A DNA stretch of 64,000 bases, from assembly GCA_028583605.1 (NCBI GenBank), contig CM053327.1:38101626-38165625 (forward strand), given 5' to 3'. Shown one piece after another: positions 23,118 through 35,215 of this stretch (position 1 is the stretch's first letter; each line of letters starts with the position of its first letter). Both the position numbers and the translations under genes were made by a program. The notes below the pieces were generated by a model. That model had not been told where the DNA came from. It was given only the letters and a program-made list of their open reading frames with translations, and searched no databases. This DNA is from Dastarcus helophoroides. Taxonomy: Eukaryota; Arthropoda; Insecta; Coleoptera; Bothrideridae.

Positions 23118-23535
23118 ATTTGAAATTTGAAATTTGAAATTTGAAATTTGAAATTTGAAATTTGAAATTTGAAATTTGAAATTTGAAATTTGAAATTTGA
23201 AATTTGAAATTTGAAATTTGAAATTTGAAATTTGAAATTTGAAATTTGAAATTTGAAATTTGAAATTTGAAATTTGAAATTTGAAATTTGAAATTTGAAA
23301 TTTGAAATTTGAAATTTGAAATTTGAAATTTGAAATTTGAAATTTGAAATTTGAAATTTGAAATTTGAAATTTGAAATTTGAAATTTGAAATTTGAAATT
23401 TGAAATTTGAAATTTGAAATTTGAAATTTGAAATTTGAAATTTGAAATTTGAAACTTGGAACTTGGAACTTGAAACTCGGAACTGGGAACTTGGAACTTG
23501 GAACTTGGAACTTGGAACTTGGAAACCTAAAGCTT
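23118..23535. repeat. Heptamer satellite (TTTGAAA)n, about 48 copies
   Basis: A pure run of TTTGAAA (about 23120-23453) is followed by about 11 GGAACTT-type heptamers. The two long - strand open frames with repeating KFQISNF are translations of this 7-mer: 7 is not divisible by 3, so every frame reads the same seven-codon cycle. It is not a protein gene. Confidence 0.95.
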
Positions 23536-25607
23536 GCAACTTGAAACAAATTGAAACTTGAAGCTTGAAGCTTGAAACAACTTGAAACTTAAAACCTGAA
23601 GCTTGAAAACTAAAACTTGAAACTTGAAACAACTTGAAACTTAACACTTAACACTTGAGACTTGAAACTTGAAACTTAACACTTAAAACCTAAAACTTAA
23701 AGCCTAAAACCTGAAACTTGAAAATTAAAACAACTTGAAACTTGAAGCTTAAAAGTCATTTCAAGCATAAACTTGAAACTTTAATCCTAAACCCAAAATT
23801 TTAAACCTAACTTGAAATTTAAAATTTAAAATTTAAAATTTAAAATTTAAAATTTAAAATTTAAAATTTAAAATTTAAATTTAAAATTTAAAATTTAAAA
23901 TTTAAAATTTAAAATTTAAATTTAAAATTTAAAATTTAAAATTTAAAATTTAAAATTTAAAATTTAAAATTTAAAATTTAAAATTTAAAATTTAAAATTT
24001 AAAATTTAAAATTTAAAATTTAAATTAAATTTAAATTTAAAATTTAAAATTTAAAATTTGAAACTTGGAACTTGAAACTTGAAACCTTAAACTTGAAACT
24101 TGAAACAACTTGAAGCTTGAAACTTGAAACCTAAAACTTGAAACCTTAAACTTCAAACTTGAAATAACTTAAAACTTGAAACTTAACACTTAACACTTAA
24201 TACTTAACACTTATGACTCAACACTTGAAACTTAAAACTTGAGACTTGAAACCTGAAGCTTGAAACTTGAAATCTAAAACTTGAAACCTAAAACTTGAAA
24301 CAACTTAAAACCTGAAACTTAACACTTAACACTTAAGACTTGAAACTGGAAACTTGAAACTTAACACTTAAAACCTAAAACTTAAAGCCTAAAACTTGAA
24401 AATTAAAACTTGAAACTGGAAACTTGAAACTTGAAACTTGAAACTTAACGCCTAAAACCTAAAACTTAAAACTTGAAAATTGAAACAACTTGAAACTTGA
24501 AGCTTAAAAAGTCATTTCAAGCATAAACTTGAAACTTTTATCCTAAACCCAAAATTTTAAAATTAACTTGAAATTTAAAATTTAAAATTTTAAATTTTAA
24601 ATTTTAAATTTTAAATTTTAAATTTTAAATTTTAAATTTTAAATTTTAAATTTAAAATTTGAAATTTGAAACTTGGAACTTGAAACTTGAAACCTAAAAC
24701 TTGAAACTTGAAACAACTTGAAGCTTGAAACCTAAAACTTGAAACTTGAAATAACTTAAAACTTAAAACTTAAAACTTAACACTTAACACTTAATACTTA
24801 ACACTTAACACTTGAAACTTGAGACTTGAAACTTGAGACTTGAAACTTGAGTCTTGAAACTTGAGACTTGAAACTTGAGACTTGAAACTTGAAACTTGAA
24901 TCTTAAAACCTAAAACTTAAAGCCTAAAACCTAAAACTTGAAACTTGAAAATTTAAACTTGAAACTTGAAACTAAAAACTGGAAACGTGAAACTTAAAAC
25001 TTTACGCCTAAAACCTAAAACTTAAAATTTGAAACCTGAAACTTAAATCTTGAAAATTGAAACTTGAATCTTGAAAATTGAAACTTGAAACAACTTGAAA
25101 CTTGAAGCTTGAAAGTCATTTCAAGCGTAAACTTAAAACCGAAATTTTAAACTTAACTTGAAATATTAACCTACACTTGAAATTTCAAACATAAAAAAAT
25201 TCGATGTTTTCCCCGAAATTTCAATTTTAAAGTCGGAATTTTAAAAATTGTTTATTTCAAGCCTAAACTTGAAACTTTAAACTTGAGCTTGAAATTTCCA
25301 AACTTAAATTTGAAATTTCTATTTTTCTCTTGAAATTTCAACTCCCAATTTTATTTAATAAACTTGGAATGTCAAGTTTAAGTTTAAAATTTCAACTTTT
25401 TCCTAAAAATTACAAAAACTTGAAACTTGAAACAACTTGAAACTTAACACTTAACACTTGAAACTGGAAACTTGAAACTTAACACTTAAAACCTAAAACT
25501 TAAAGCCTAAAACTTGAAACTTGAAAATTGAAACTTAAAGCTTAAAACCATTTCAAGCATAAACTTGAAACTTTAATCCTAAACCCAAAATTTTAAACTT
25601 AACTTGA
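23536..25607. repeat. Higher-order repeat unit 1 of heptamer satellites
   Basis: Contains (TTTAAAA)n at 23816-24060, blocks of AACTTGAAA/AACTTAACA variants, (TTTTAAA)n near 24580-24655, and a conserved non-heptamer module near 25145-25405. ATGACTCAAC marks the unit at 24213. The same order recurs in units 2 and 3. Confidence 0.85.
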
Positions 25608-27552
25608 AATTTAAAATTTAAAATTTAAAATTTAAAATTTAAAATTTAAAATTTAAAATTTAAAATTTAAAATTTAAAATTTAAAATTTAAAATTTAAAA
25701 TTTAAAATTTAAAATTTAAAATTTAAAATTTAAAATTTAAAATTTAAAATTTAAAATTTAAAATTTAAAATTTAAAATTTAAAATTTAAAATTTAAAATT
25801 TAAAATTTAAAATTTAAAATTTAAAATTTAAAATTTAAAATTTAAAATTTAAAATTTAAAATTTAAAATTTAAAATTTAAAATTTAAAATTTAAAATTTA
25901 AAATTTAAAATTTAAAATTTAAAATTTAAAATTTAAAATTTAAAATTTAAAATTTAAAATTTAAAATTTGAAACTTGGAACTTGAAACTTAAAACCTAAA
26001 ACTTGAAACTTGAAACAACTTGAAGCTTGAAACTTGAAACCTAAAACTTCAAACTTGAAATAACTTAAAACTTGAAACTTAACACTTAACACTTAATACT
26101 TAACACTTATGACTCAACACTTGAAACTTAAAACTTGAGACTTGAAACCTGAAGCTTGAAACTTGAAATCTAAAACTTGAAACAACTTAAAACCTGAAAC
26201 TTAACACTTAAGACTTGAAACTGGAAACTTGAAACTTAACACTTAAAACCTAAAACTTAAAGCCTAAAACTTGAAAATTAAAACTTGAAACTGGAAACTT
26301 GAAACTGGAAACTTGAAACTTGAAACTTAACGCCTAAAACCTAAAACTTAAAACTTGAAAATTGAAACAACTTGAAACTTGAAGCTTAAAAAGTCATTTC
26401 AAGCATAAACTTGAAACTTTTATCCTAAACCCAAAATTTTAAAATTAACTTGAAATTTAAAATTTAAAATTTAAAATTTAAAATTTAAAATTTAAAATTT
26501 AAAATTTTAGATTTTAAATTTAAAATTTAAAATTTAAAATTTAAAATTTAAAATTTTAAATTTAAAATTTGAAATTTGAAATTTAAAATTTGAAATTTGA
26601 AACTTGGAACTTGAAACTTGAAACCTAAAACTTGAAACTTGAAACAACTTGAAGCTTGAAACCTAAAACTTGAAACTTGAAATAACTTAAAACTTAAAAC
26701 TTAAAACTTAAAACTTAAAACTTGAAACTTAACACTTAACACTTAATACTTAACACTTAACACTTGAAACTTGAGACTTGAAACTTGAAACTTGAGTCTT
26801 GAAACTTGAAACTGGAAACTTGAGGCTTGAAACTTAAAACTTGAAACTTGAATCTTAAAACCTAAAACTTAAAGCCTAAAACCTAAAACTTGAAACTTGA
26901 AAATTTAAACTTGAAACTTGAAACTAAAAACTGGAAACGTGAAACTTAAAACTTTACGCCTAAAACCTAAAACTTAAAATTTGAAACCTGAAACTTAAAT
27001 CTTGAAAATTGAAACTTGAATCTTGAAAATTGAAACTTGAAACAACTTGAAACTTGAAGCTTGAAAGTCATTTCAAGCGTAAACTTAAAACCGAAATTTT
27101 AAACTTAACTTGAAATATTAACCTACACTTGAAATTTCAAACATAAAAAAATTCGATGTTTTCCCCGAAATTTCAATTTTAAAGTCGGAATTTTAAAAAT
27201 TGTTTATTTCAAGCCTAAACTTGAAACTTTAAACTTGAGCTTGAAATTTCCAAACTTAAATTTGAAATTTCTATTTTTCTCTTGAAATTTCAACTCCCAA
27301 TTTTATTTAATAAACTTGGAATGTCAAGTTTAAGTTTAAAATTTCAACTTTTTCCTAAAAATTACAAAAACTTGAAACTTGAAACAACTTGAAACTTAAC
27401 ACTTAACACTTGAAACTGGAAACTTGAAACTTAACACTTAAAACCTAAAACTTAAAGCCTAAAACTTGAAACTTGAAAATTGAAACTTAAAGCTTAAAAC
27501 CATTTCAAGCATAAACTTGAAACTTTAATCCTAAACCCAAAATTTTAAACTT
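25608..27552. repeat. Higher-order repeat unit 2
   Basis: It starts with about 52 TTTAAAA heptamers (25608-25970), then the same ordered blocks as unit 1. Landmarks are ATGACTCAAC at 26109 and CTACACTTG at 27123. Spacing to the equivalent landmarks of unit 1 is 1896 and 1952 bases. Confidence 0.9.
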
Positions 27553-29290
27553 AACTTGAAATTTAAAATTTAAAATTTAAAATTTAAAATTTAAAATTTA
27601 AAATTTAAAATTTAAAATTTAAAATTTAAAATTTAAAATTTAAAATTTAAAATTTAAAATTTAAAATTTAAAATTTAAAATTTAAAATTTAAAATTTAAA
27701 ATTTAAAATTTAAAATTTAAAATTTAAAATTTAAAATTTAAAATTTAAAATTTAAAATTTAAAATTTAAAATTTAAAATTTAAAATTTAAAATTTAAAAT
27801 TTAAAATTTAAAATTTAAAATTTAAAATTTAAAATTTAAAATTTAAAATTTAAAATTTAAAATTTAAAATTTAAAATTTAAAATTTGAAACTTGGAACTT
27901 GAAACTTAAAACCTAAAACTTGAAACTTGAAACAACTTGAAGCTTGAAACTTGAAACCTAAAACTTCAAACTTGAAATAACTTAAAACTTGAAACTTAAC
28001 ACTTAACACTTAATACTTAACACTTATGACTCAACACTTGAAACTTAAAACTTGAGACTTGAAACCTGAAGCTTGAAACTTGAAATCTAAAACTTGAAAC
28101 AACTTAAAACCTGAAACTTAACACTTAAGACTTGAAACTGGAAACTTGAAACTTAACACTTAAAACCTAAAACTTAAAGCCTAAAACTTGAAAATTAAAA
28201 CTTGAAACTGGAAACTTGAAACTGGAAACTTGAAACTTGAAACTTAACGCCTAAAACCTAAAACTTAAAACTTGAAAATTGAAACAACTTGAAACTTGAA
28301 GCTTAAAAAGTCATTTCAAGCATAAACTTGAAACTTTTATCCTAAACCCAAAATTTTAAAATTAACTTGAAATTTAAAATTTAAAATTTAAAATTTAAAA
28401 TTTAAAATTTAAAATTTAAAATTTTAGATTTTAAATTTAAAATTTAAAATTTAAAATTTAAAATTTAAAATTTTAAATTTAAAATTTGAAATTTGAAATT
28501 TAAAATTTGAAATTTGAAACTTGGAACTTGAAACTTGAAACCTAAAACTTGAAACTTGAAACAACTTGAAGCTTGAAACCTAAAACTTGAAACTTGAAAT
28601 AACTTAAAACTTAAAACTTAAAACTTAAAACTTAAAACTTAAAACTTGAAACTTAACACTTAACACTTAATACTTAACACTTAACACTTGAAACTTGAGA
28701 CTTGAAACTTGAAACTTGAGTCTTGAAACTTGAGACTTGAAACTTGAGACTTGAAACTTGAAACTTGAAACTTGAATCTTAAAACCTAAAACTTAAAGCC
28801 TAAAACCTAAAATTTGAAACGTGAAAATTTAAACTTGAAACTAAAAACTGGAAACGTGAAACTTAAAACTTTACGCCTAAAACCTAAAACTTAAAATTTG
28901 AAACCTGAAACTTAAATCTTGAAAATTGAAACTTGAATCTTGAAAATTGAAACTTGAAACAACTTGAAACTTGAAAGTCATTTCAAGCGTAAACTTGAAA
29001 CAGAAATTTTTAACTTAACTTGAAATATTAACCTACACTTGAAATTTCAAACATAAAAATTTCAATTTTAAAGTTGGAATTTGAAAAATTGTTCATTTCA
29101 AGCCTAAACTTGAAACTTTAAACTTGAGCTTGAAATTTCCAAACTTAAATTTGAAATTTCTATTTTTCTCTTGAAATTTCAACTCCCAATTTTATTTAAT
29201 AAACTTGGAATGTCAAGTTTAAGTTTAAAATTTCAACTTTTTCCTAAAAATTACAATTTTTGACCTTTTTTGAAAATTATTACTCGAAAC
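27553..29290. repeat. Higher-order repeat unit 3
   Basis: It starts with about 48 TTTAAAA heptamers (27553-27885), with landmarks ATGACTCAAC at 28026 and CTACACTTG at 29033. It ends in ATTACTCGAAAC near 29284, which joins abruptly to a copy of the 22624 region. Confidence 0.9.
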
Positions 29291-29790
29291 TTAAATATAA
29301 ATTGCTGTAAAATAACATGATATTTTAATAATAAAGAACCATTCCAGTTATAATTTGACATGGACCATGGCTTTGTTTAATGAAACGTAATATTGTCTAA
29401 TCGACGATTTTATAATTTGTTATTGTTTTCTCAACTTATTTCTAATGCAAGATTTTCTTGTGTATATTACATTTTTTGTCAAATATATTAAATATATCGT
29501 ATCTGTATTTATTTCCCTACAAACTTTCTTGCGAGTGGCATCGCTGAAATTCTTCGATTATTCAACTCTGAAAAGTAGCGATGGGCGATTATGGGAGATA
29601 TAATCGAAATATCTCGATTATGGCCGTCTATGGACCATTCGATGATTGCAAATGAGAAATGAATAATGTTTCATATTCCAAATATTACATTTAATAGCCG
29701 AACGACTGAGAGAGCATTAATTTCAATACGATTATTTTGACTGAGTGATATTCCACCTTCCATATTTCAAAGCGTCCGAAAAATGAGAAC
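29291..29790. repeat. Duplicate of 22624-23105 (unc-13 3' flank)
   Basis: From TAAATATAAATTGCTG at 29292 the sequence follows 22624 onward with few changes, including AATAAAGAACC and GACATGGACCATGGC. It then carries an extra segment (about 29610-29650) before the shared CGACTGAG and GCGTCCGAAAAATGA parts. The offset between copies is about 6.67 kb. Confidence 0.9.
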
Positions 29791-30760
29791 TCATTCAACA
29801 ACTGGACGCCACTGCGCTCTTCTACTGAGAGCGATCATTCATTTCAATACGATTATTTCGACTGAGTGATATTCCATATTTCAGAGCGTCCGAAAAATGA
29901 GAAAATGAGAGCAATCATTCATTTCAAGGCGATTATAAGTGAAATGAAAAACGTATAAATTTTAAGTTTCAAAATTCTAAAAAATTTTCAAAAAGAGTAA
30001 AATATTCTTAAAACGGTTGAAAATTTTAAAGAAAGTAGAATTTTTCAATAGCCAAACTTTTGACAAATTGCTGAAATTTTCAGAAAAGCGGAAGTTAAGA
30101 AAAAGTCCAATTTTTTAAAGTCGCAATTTGATAAGGTTAGGTTAGGTTAGGTTACGATTATTTCGACTGAGTGATATTCCATATTCCATATTTCAAAGCG
30201 TCCGAAAAATGAGAAATGAGAAAATGAAAGCAATCATTCATTTCAAGGCGATTATAAATGAAATGTAAAATGTATAAATTTTAAATTTGATAATTCTAAA
30301 AAATTTACACTATGAGTAAAACATTTTTAAAAAGGTTGAAAGTTTCAAAGAAAGTAGAATTTTTCAAAAGCCAAATTTTTGAAAAATTGTTGATATTTTC
30401 AGAAAAGCAAAAGTTAACGAAAAAGTCCAATTTTTTAAAGTCGAAATTTGATTAGGTTAGGTTACGTTTATTTTGACTGAGTGATATTCCATATTCCATA
30501 TTTCAAAGCGTCCGAAAAATGAGAAAATGGGAGCAATCATTCATTTCAAGGCGATTATAAGTGAAATGGAAAAAGTATAAATTTTAAGTTTGAAGATTCT
30601 AAAAAATTTGCACAAAGAGTAAAACCTTTTTAAAAAGGTTGAAAGTTTAAAAGAAAGTAGAATTTTTCAAAAGCCAAATTTTTGAAAAATTGTTGATATT
30701 TTCAAAAAAGCGGAAGTTAACGAAAAAGTCCAATTTTTCAAAGTCGAAATTTGGTAACAA
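29790..30760. repeat. About 305-310-bp tandem repeat with TTAGG runs
   Basis: Copies anchor on GACTGAGTGATATTCC at about 29860, 30165 and 30475. Two copies end in GGTTAGGTTAGG-type runs: four units at 30135-30154 and two near 30453-30463. TTAGG is the common insect telomere motif. Confidence 0.85.
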
Positions 30761-31453
30761 AACCAAAAATTTCAGAATTTAAAAAAAAATAAAACTTTCG
30801 AAGAAAAGACGAAATTTTGAACAAAACTCGAACATTTCAACAAAAAAAAACCAATCCTGAAAAAAGTCAAAATTTTGAAACATTCGAAATTTTCAGAATA
30901 GGCGGCGAACATTTCCAGTAAATGGCGAAAATCTAAACAAAAGTGGAAAATTTCAAAACTAAAACTTAATCCTGAAAAAGTCAAAATGTTAAGTTTTGAA
31001 CTTTAAAAAAGTTTTGAACTTTCAAAAAGTGAACGTCTTTAAAAAAGTCGAAATTTTCAAAAAGAGATAGAATTTTTCAATAAAGCCAATATTTTTAAAT
31101 AAAAACTTAATAGACAGTCAACAGTTTGAACAAGGTTCGATATTTTAAACGAAGCATTTAGAATTTACAAAAAAAAACCAAAATTTCGAAAAAAAGACGA
31201 AGAACGTCGAAATTTTTTGAATCGAAATTCTGAACAATTTTTACAAATTTACAAATAATTAGGAAATTTACAAATTTTTCAAAAAGTTAACATCTTCAAA
31301 GAAAGTATTTTGAAAAGCAGATCAGGTAGATAAATGGACAAATGAGAAAAATTTTAGCAGGTCACGCGGGCGATAATTACCAGTGAAAAAATTTGTAACG
31401 ATTGGCCCTGAATCGCAAATTGGAACAGGGGACAATCGATGAACCCTAGAGAT
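30761..31453. repeat. AT-rich degenerate repeat
   Basis: GAAATTTT/AAAAAGTC texture without fixed period. A short GC-richer segment (31355-31450) leads into the Sat1 array. No gene is supported. Confidence 0.55.
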
Positions 31454-32454
31454 GGGCCTTCTAGTTAGGGAAATACAGGGTATAATGATACTTTAACAAG
31501 AAAATCTTACTTAGACTAAACTCAAAACGTAACTTAATAAGAAATCCTGTAGTTCACGAAGAAATAAGGGTAGTCGAACGAAATATTACTGTGGGCCTTC
31601 TAGTTAGGGAAATACAGGGTATAATGATACTTTAACAAGAAAATCTTACTTAGACTAAACTCAAAACGTAACTTAATAAGAAATCCTGTAGTTCACGAAG
31701 AAATAAGGGTAGTCGAACGAAATATTACTGTGGGCCTTCTAGTTAGGGAAATACAGGGTATAATGATACTTTAACAAGAAAATCTTACTTAGACTAAACT
31801 CAAAACGTAACTTAATAAGAAATCCTGTAGTTCACGAAGAAATAAGGGTAGTCGAACGAAATATTACTGTGGGCCTTCTAGTTAGGGAAATACAGAGTAT
31901 AATGATACTTTAACAAGAAAATCTTACTTAGACTAAACTCAAAACGTAACTTAATAAGAAATCCTGTAGTTCACGAAGAAATAAGGGTAGTCGAACGAAA
32001 TATTACTGTGGGCCTTCTAGTTAGGGAAATACAGGGTATAATGATACTTTAACAAGAAAATCTTACTTAGACTAAACTCAAAACGTAACTTAATAAGAAA
32101 TCCTGTAGTTCACGAAGAAATAAGGGTAGTCGAACGAAATATTACTGTGGGCCTTCTAGTTAGGGAAATACAGGGTATAATGATACTTTAACAAGAAAAT
32201 CTTACTTAGACTAAACTCAAAACGTAACTTAATAAGAAATCCTGTAGTTCACGAAGAAATAAGGGTAGTCGAACGAAATATTACTGTGGGCCTTCTAGTT
32301 AGGGAAATACAGAGTATAATGATACTTTAACAAGAAAATCTTACTTAGACTAAACTCAAAACGTAACTTAATAAGAAATCCTGTAGTTCACGAAGAAATA
32401 AGGGTAGTCGAACGAAATATTACTGTGGGCCTTCTAGTTAGGGAAATACAGGGT
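31454..32454. repeat. Sat1 satellite, homogeneous 139-bp array
   Basis: GGGCCTT occurs at 31454, 31593, 31732, 31871, 32010, 32149, 32288 and 32427: exactly 139 bases each time, about 7.2 copies. Copies are almost identical, differing for example by ACAGGGT versus ACAGAGT. The array ends inside the reading frame of the IR fragment on the - strand. Confidence 0.97.
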
Positions 32455-33178
32455 TCTGAAATTTGTAATTTATACCCAGCCTTAGTTGATCGAGTATGAT
32501 TCTCATCATTTTCACCTCGAAACCTTGCTTATTTAGGTAAAAGTCTTCGGTGTTGGCGACGAATGGTGGTACGAAAATCCCGTGAACTTCCAATTTTTTT
32601 ATTGGGTTTGGGGGGAATACATCGTGGTAGGTTAGAACGTTGGAGCAACTGATGTGGTGTTTTTGATTAAATAGGCAGTTGCGCACGTCACAAGGCCACG
32701 AATTCACAAAGACGTCGTCATCAAGATGCTTTATGATTACAAATCTGTAGATACTTCGACGCCAAAGTTCTGAAGTCATTTCGTGATCATTTGGACTAGT
32801 TCCTTGGTCGATAATAACGACAAACGGGTACTTATACCTCAACGGATTCAGAAACATCATTTGCGTCACGGAACGCAGCTGCGTCATAGAGCTAAATTCG
32901 CCAATGACGGATGGAATGTGATACTGAGCGATATCAAACTCTATGTCGACGCCTTCTTCGTAGATGGTCACCGACTTATTTCGTGTCGTCAATTTGGGAA
33001 TTATCGCGTTGAAAATTGTTTGGTTGCTTTTAGGTATAATCACGTCGATGGTATCAGTGGTTTTGAATAAGATATCCACCAGATTTAAAGAACACTGGAC
33101 GAGTTTGTCGTCACTGGGGGAAATCCCCGCGATGGCACAAGTTGGCCCCACTAGGAGAAATAAATATGGTGTGAACAT
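32438..33178 (-). pseudogene. Divergent ionotropic receptor H, 5' half, cut off by Sat1
   Basis: Starts with MFTPYLFLLVGPTCAIAG, a probable signal peptide. It carries the typical divergent-IR N-terminal architecture (SWPCDVRNCLF; FPPNPIKKLEVHGIFVPPF) and the start of ligand-binding lobe S1 (QGFEVKMMRIILDQLRLG). The frame runs intact for about 240 codons. It is then replaced by Sat1 sequence, giving NPVFP and a stop in the satellite. The channel segments, S2 and C-terminus are absent downstream. It is called a truncated gene copy because an IR needs all three membrane segments; an exon beyond the array cannot be excluded but none is seen within 20 kb on this strand. Confidence 0.8.
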
Positions 33179-33878
33179 ATCGAGTTATGGGGATTGTAGT
33201 GATTGTAGTGTTGCGTATTTAAAAGTACTTTTGCATGTTCACTGATACATAAAAAATCCATTAGAAGCTATCTTTATTACTCTTATTACCTACTGATTGT
33301 AAAAGTTTTCATCATTTTAAATATTATTTTCTTTTTAATGAGTTATTTTTGAGATTAAAAATGTACATTTAGCCTGCATAAGTCCCTCGAGGCTTCAGGC
33401 GACATTAGTGGCAGTCTCCTCGACTAAATAGTAGCTAATGACAATTTCATTGTATACTAGAGGATCTACGTGACTTTTTTGCTTATTTAAAAAAAAACCG
33501 CTCGCCCAAAACTTAGCGTGAATTGTACAGTGTTAGTTTTCTTAATGGGTACCCGAATTTTTATTTATGATCAGTGTTTTCATGTAGTGACATTTCAGCA
33601 GAAGTGAAATCTTCTGCTGACTGACAGTAGCGTTGTAAATAGGAAGGGCACGTAAAAAAAGTTAGGATTTATTAAATGGGACACTCCTGTGCATAATTGC
33701 AGATTTAGGTCCCTCCATTGTGATTACAAGGACTTATTGTATAATCGGTTTACTGGTTTTTGAGTTTTATTAATTCTATGATGATATATCGAGACAAAAA
33801 CATTATTTTATAAACTCACTGGTATGGCTTGCGGTCAAAACTTGACCACTGTAAAGAACGAAATTGTTTTCCGTTGGT
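33179..33878. other. No gene recognised
   Basis: AT-rich, single-copy-looking sequence upstream of the - strand IR fragment. It would contain that gene's promoter. No confident core promoter motif or second gene is seen. Confidence 0.45.
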
Positions 33879-34230
33879 ATTATATCCAAATTCTCTGCAA
33901 TTAATGCAGGGGTGCCTAAGGGTTCTATCCTGTCTCCTACTCTGTTTCTGTTACATATTAACGATCTCATATAAGCGCATCTCATCTAAGACATTTACGA
34001 TGCCTCAAGGTTCTGTCCTGTCTCCTACTTTTTGTTATACATAAACAATCTCTTAGCTTCAACTTCCAATTCTATATAAGCTCCCGATGGGATCTAATCT
34101 GTTTATCCTAGGAGTGAATGCGAGCACTAACTTCTCCTGGGAGGATCATGTGCACGCCATTGCCAAGTCCGCCTCTTAAAAGCTAAGTTTTCTTTTTAGA
34201 CATGCCCTCATAGCTCATAGGCAATAGAGC
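33879..34230 (+). mobile_element. Jockey/CR1-like LINE reverse transcriptase remnant
   Basis: The reverse-transcriptase motif GVPKGSILSPTLFLLHINDL is readable at about 33909-33972. A second, frameshifted copy (PQGSVLSPT) follows within 110 bases, then LGVNASTNFSWEDHVHAIAK. The order and wording match the palm domain of Jockey-like elements. It is broken by stops and frameshifts, and is probably the same family as the fragment at 37960-38640. Confidence 0.75.
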
Positions 34231-34282
34231 AATGTCCTTTTATAAATTTCTTCTAACAGATACATTAATTGCAAATATCTAC

Positions 34283-35215
34283 AAAATAAGGTGACAATCA
34301 ATAGATTGGACTCAGAACCTAATAAAAAACCTGTAGTTTAGGAGGATATAAGGGTAGTCGAACGAAATCTTGTAACTTAGGGGGCACAATGGGACTTTAA
34401 AAAGAAGATTTTATGAGACAATCAATAGATAGACTTAGAACGTAATTTAATAAGTTATCTCGTAGTTCACGAGGATATATGGGTAGTCGAACGAAATATT
34501 ACAGTGGGCCTTCTAGTTAGGGAAATACAGAGTATAATGATACTTTAACAAGAAAATCTTACTTAGACTAAACTCAAAACGTAACTTAATAAGAAATCCT
34601 GTAGTTCACGAAGAAATAAGCGTAGTCGAACGAAATATTACTGTGGGCCTTCTAGTTAGGGAAATACAGGGTATAATGATACTTTAACAAGAAAATCTTA
34701 CTTAGACTAAACTCAAAACGTAACTTAATAAGAAATTCTGTAGTTCACGAAGAAATAAGGGTAGTCGAACGAAATATTACTGTGGGCCTTCTAGTTAGGG
34801 AAATACAGGGTACAATGATACTTTAACAAGAAAATCTTACTTAGACTAAACTCAAAACGTAACTTAATAAGAAATCCTGTAGTTCACGAAGAAATAAGGG
34901 TAGTCGAACGAAATATTACTGTGGGCCTTCTAGTTAGGGAAATACAGGGTACAATGATACTTTAACAAGAAAATCTTACTTAGACTACACTCAAAACGTA
35001 ACTTAATAAGAAATCCTGTAGTTCACGAAGAAATAAGGGTAGTCGAACGAAATTTTACAGCGGATCTTCTAAATAGGGAATACAATGGTGCTTCAACATG
35101 AAGATTTTACGGGACAATTAGTAGACTAGTTCACGAGAAAATAAGGGTAGTCAAACGAAATCTTACAGCATACCGTCTAAATAAGGGGTACAATGGGACA
35201 ACAAAACAAAATGTA
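34283..35215. repeat. Sat1 satellite array with homogeneous core
   Basis: Diverged copies (34283-34500) are followed by a homogeneous core with GGGCC at 34506, 34645, 34784 and 34923 (139-bp spacing), then diverged copies to 35215. The core is nearly identical to the array at 31454, so the two arrays flank IR fragment H and the LINE remnant. Confidence 0.95.

Noticed and set aside
23034..23647. Two long - strand ORFs with repeating KFQISNF
   Set aside because: Translation of a pure 7-bp satellite; both frames give the same cycle, and there is no start context or homologous domain.
30134..30156. Real telomere or chromosome end
   Set aside because: Only four TTAGG units, inside a 305-bp repeat with genes on both sides; at most an interstitial trace.
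31454..32454. Regular 139-bp repeats that could suggest a CRISPR-like array
   Set aside because: The whole period is repeated with no unique spacers, the unit is far too long, and the genome is eukaryotic.
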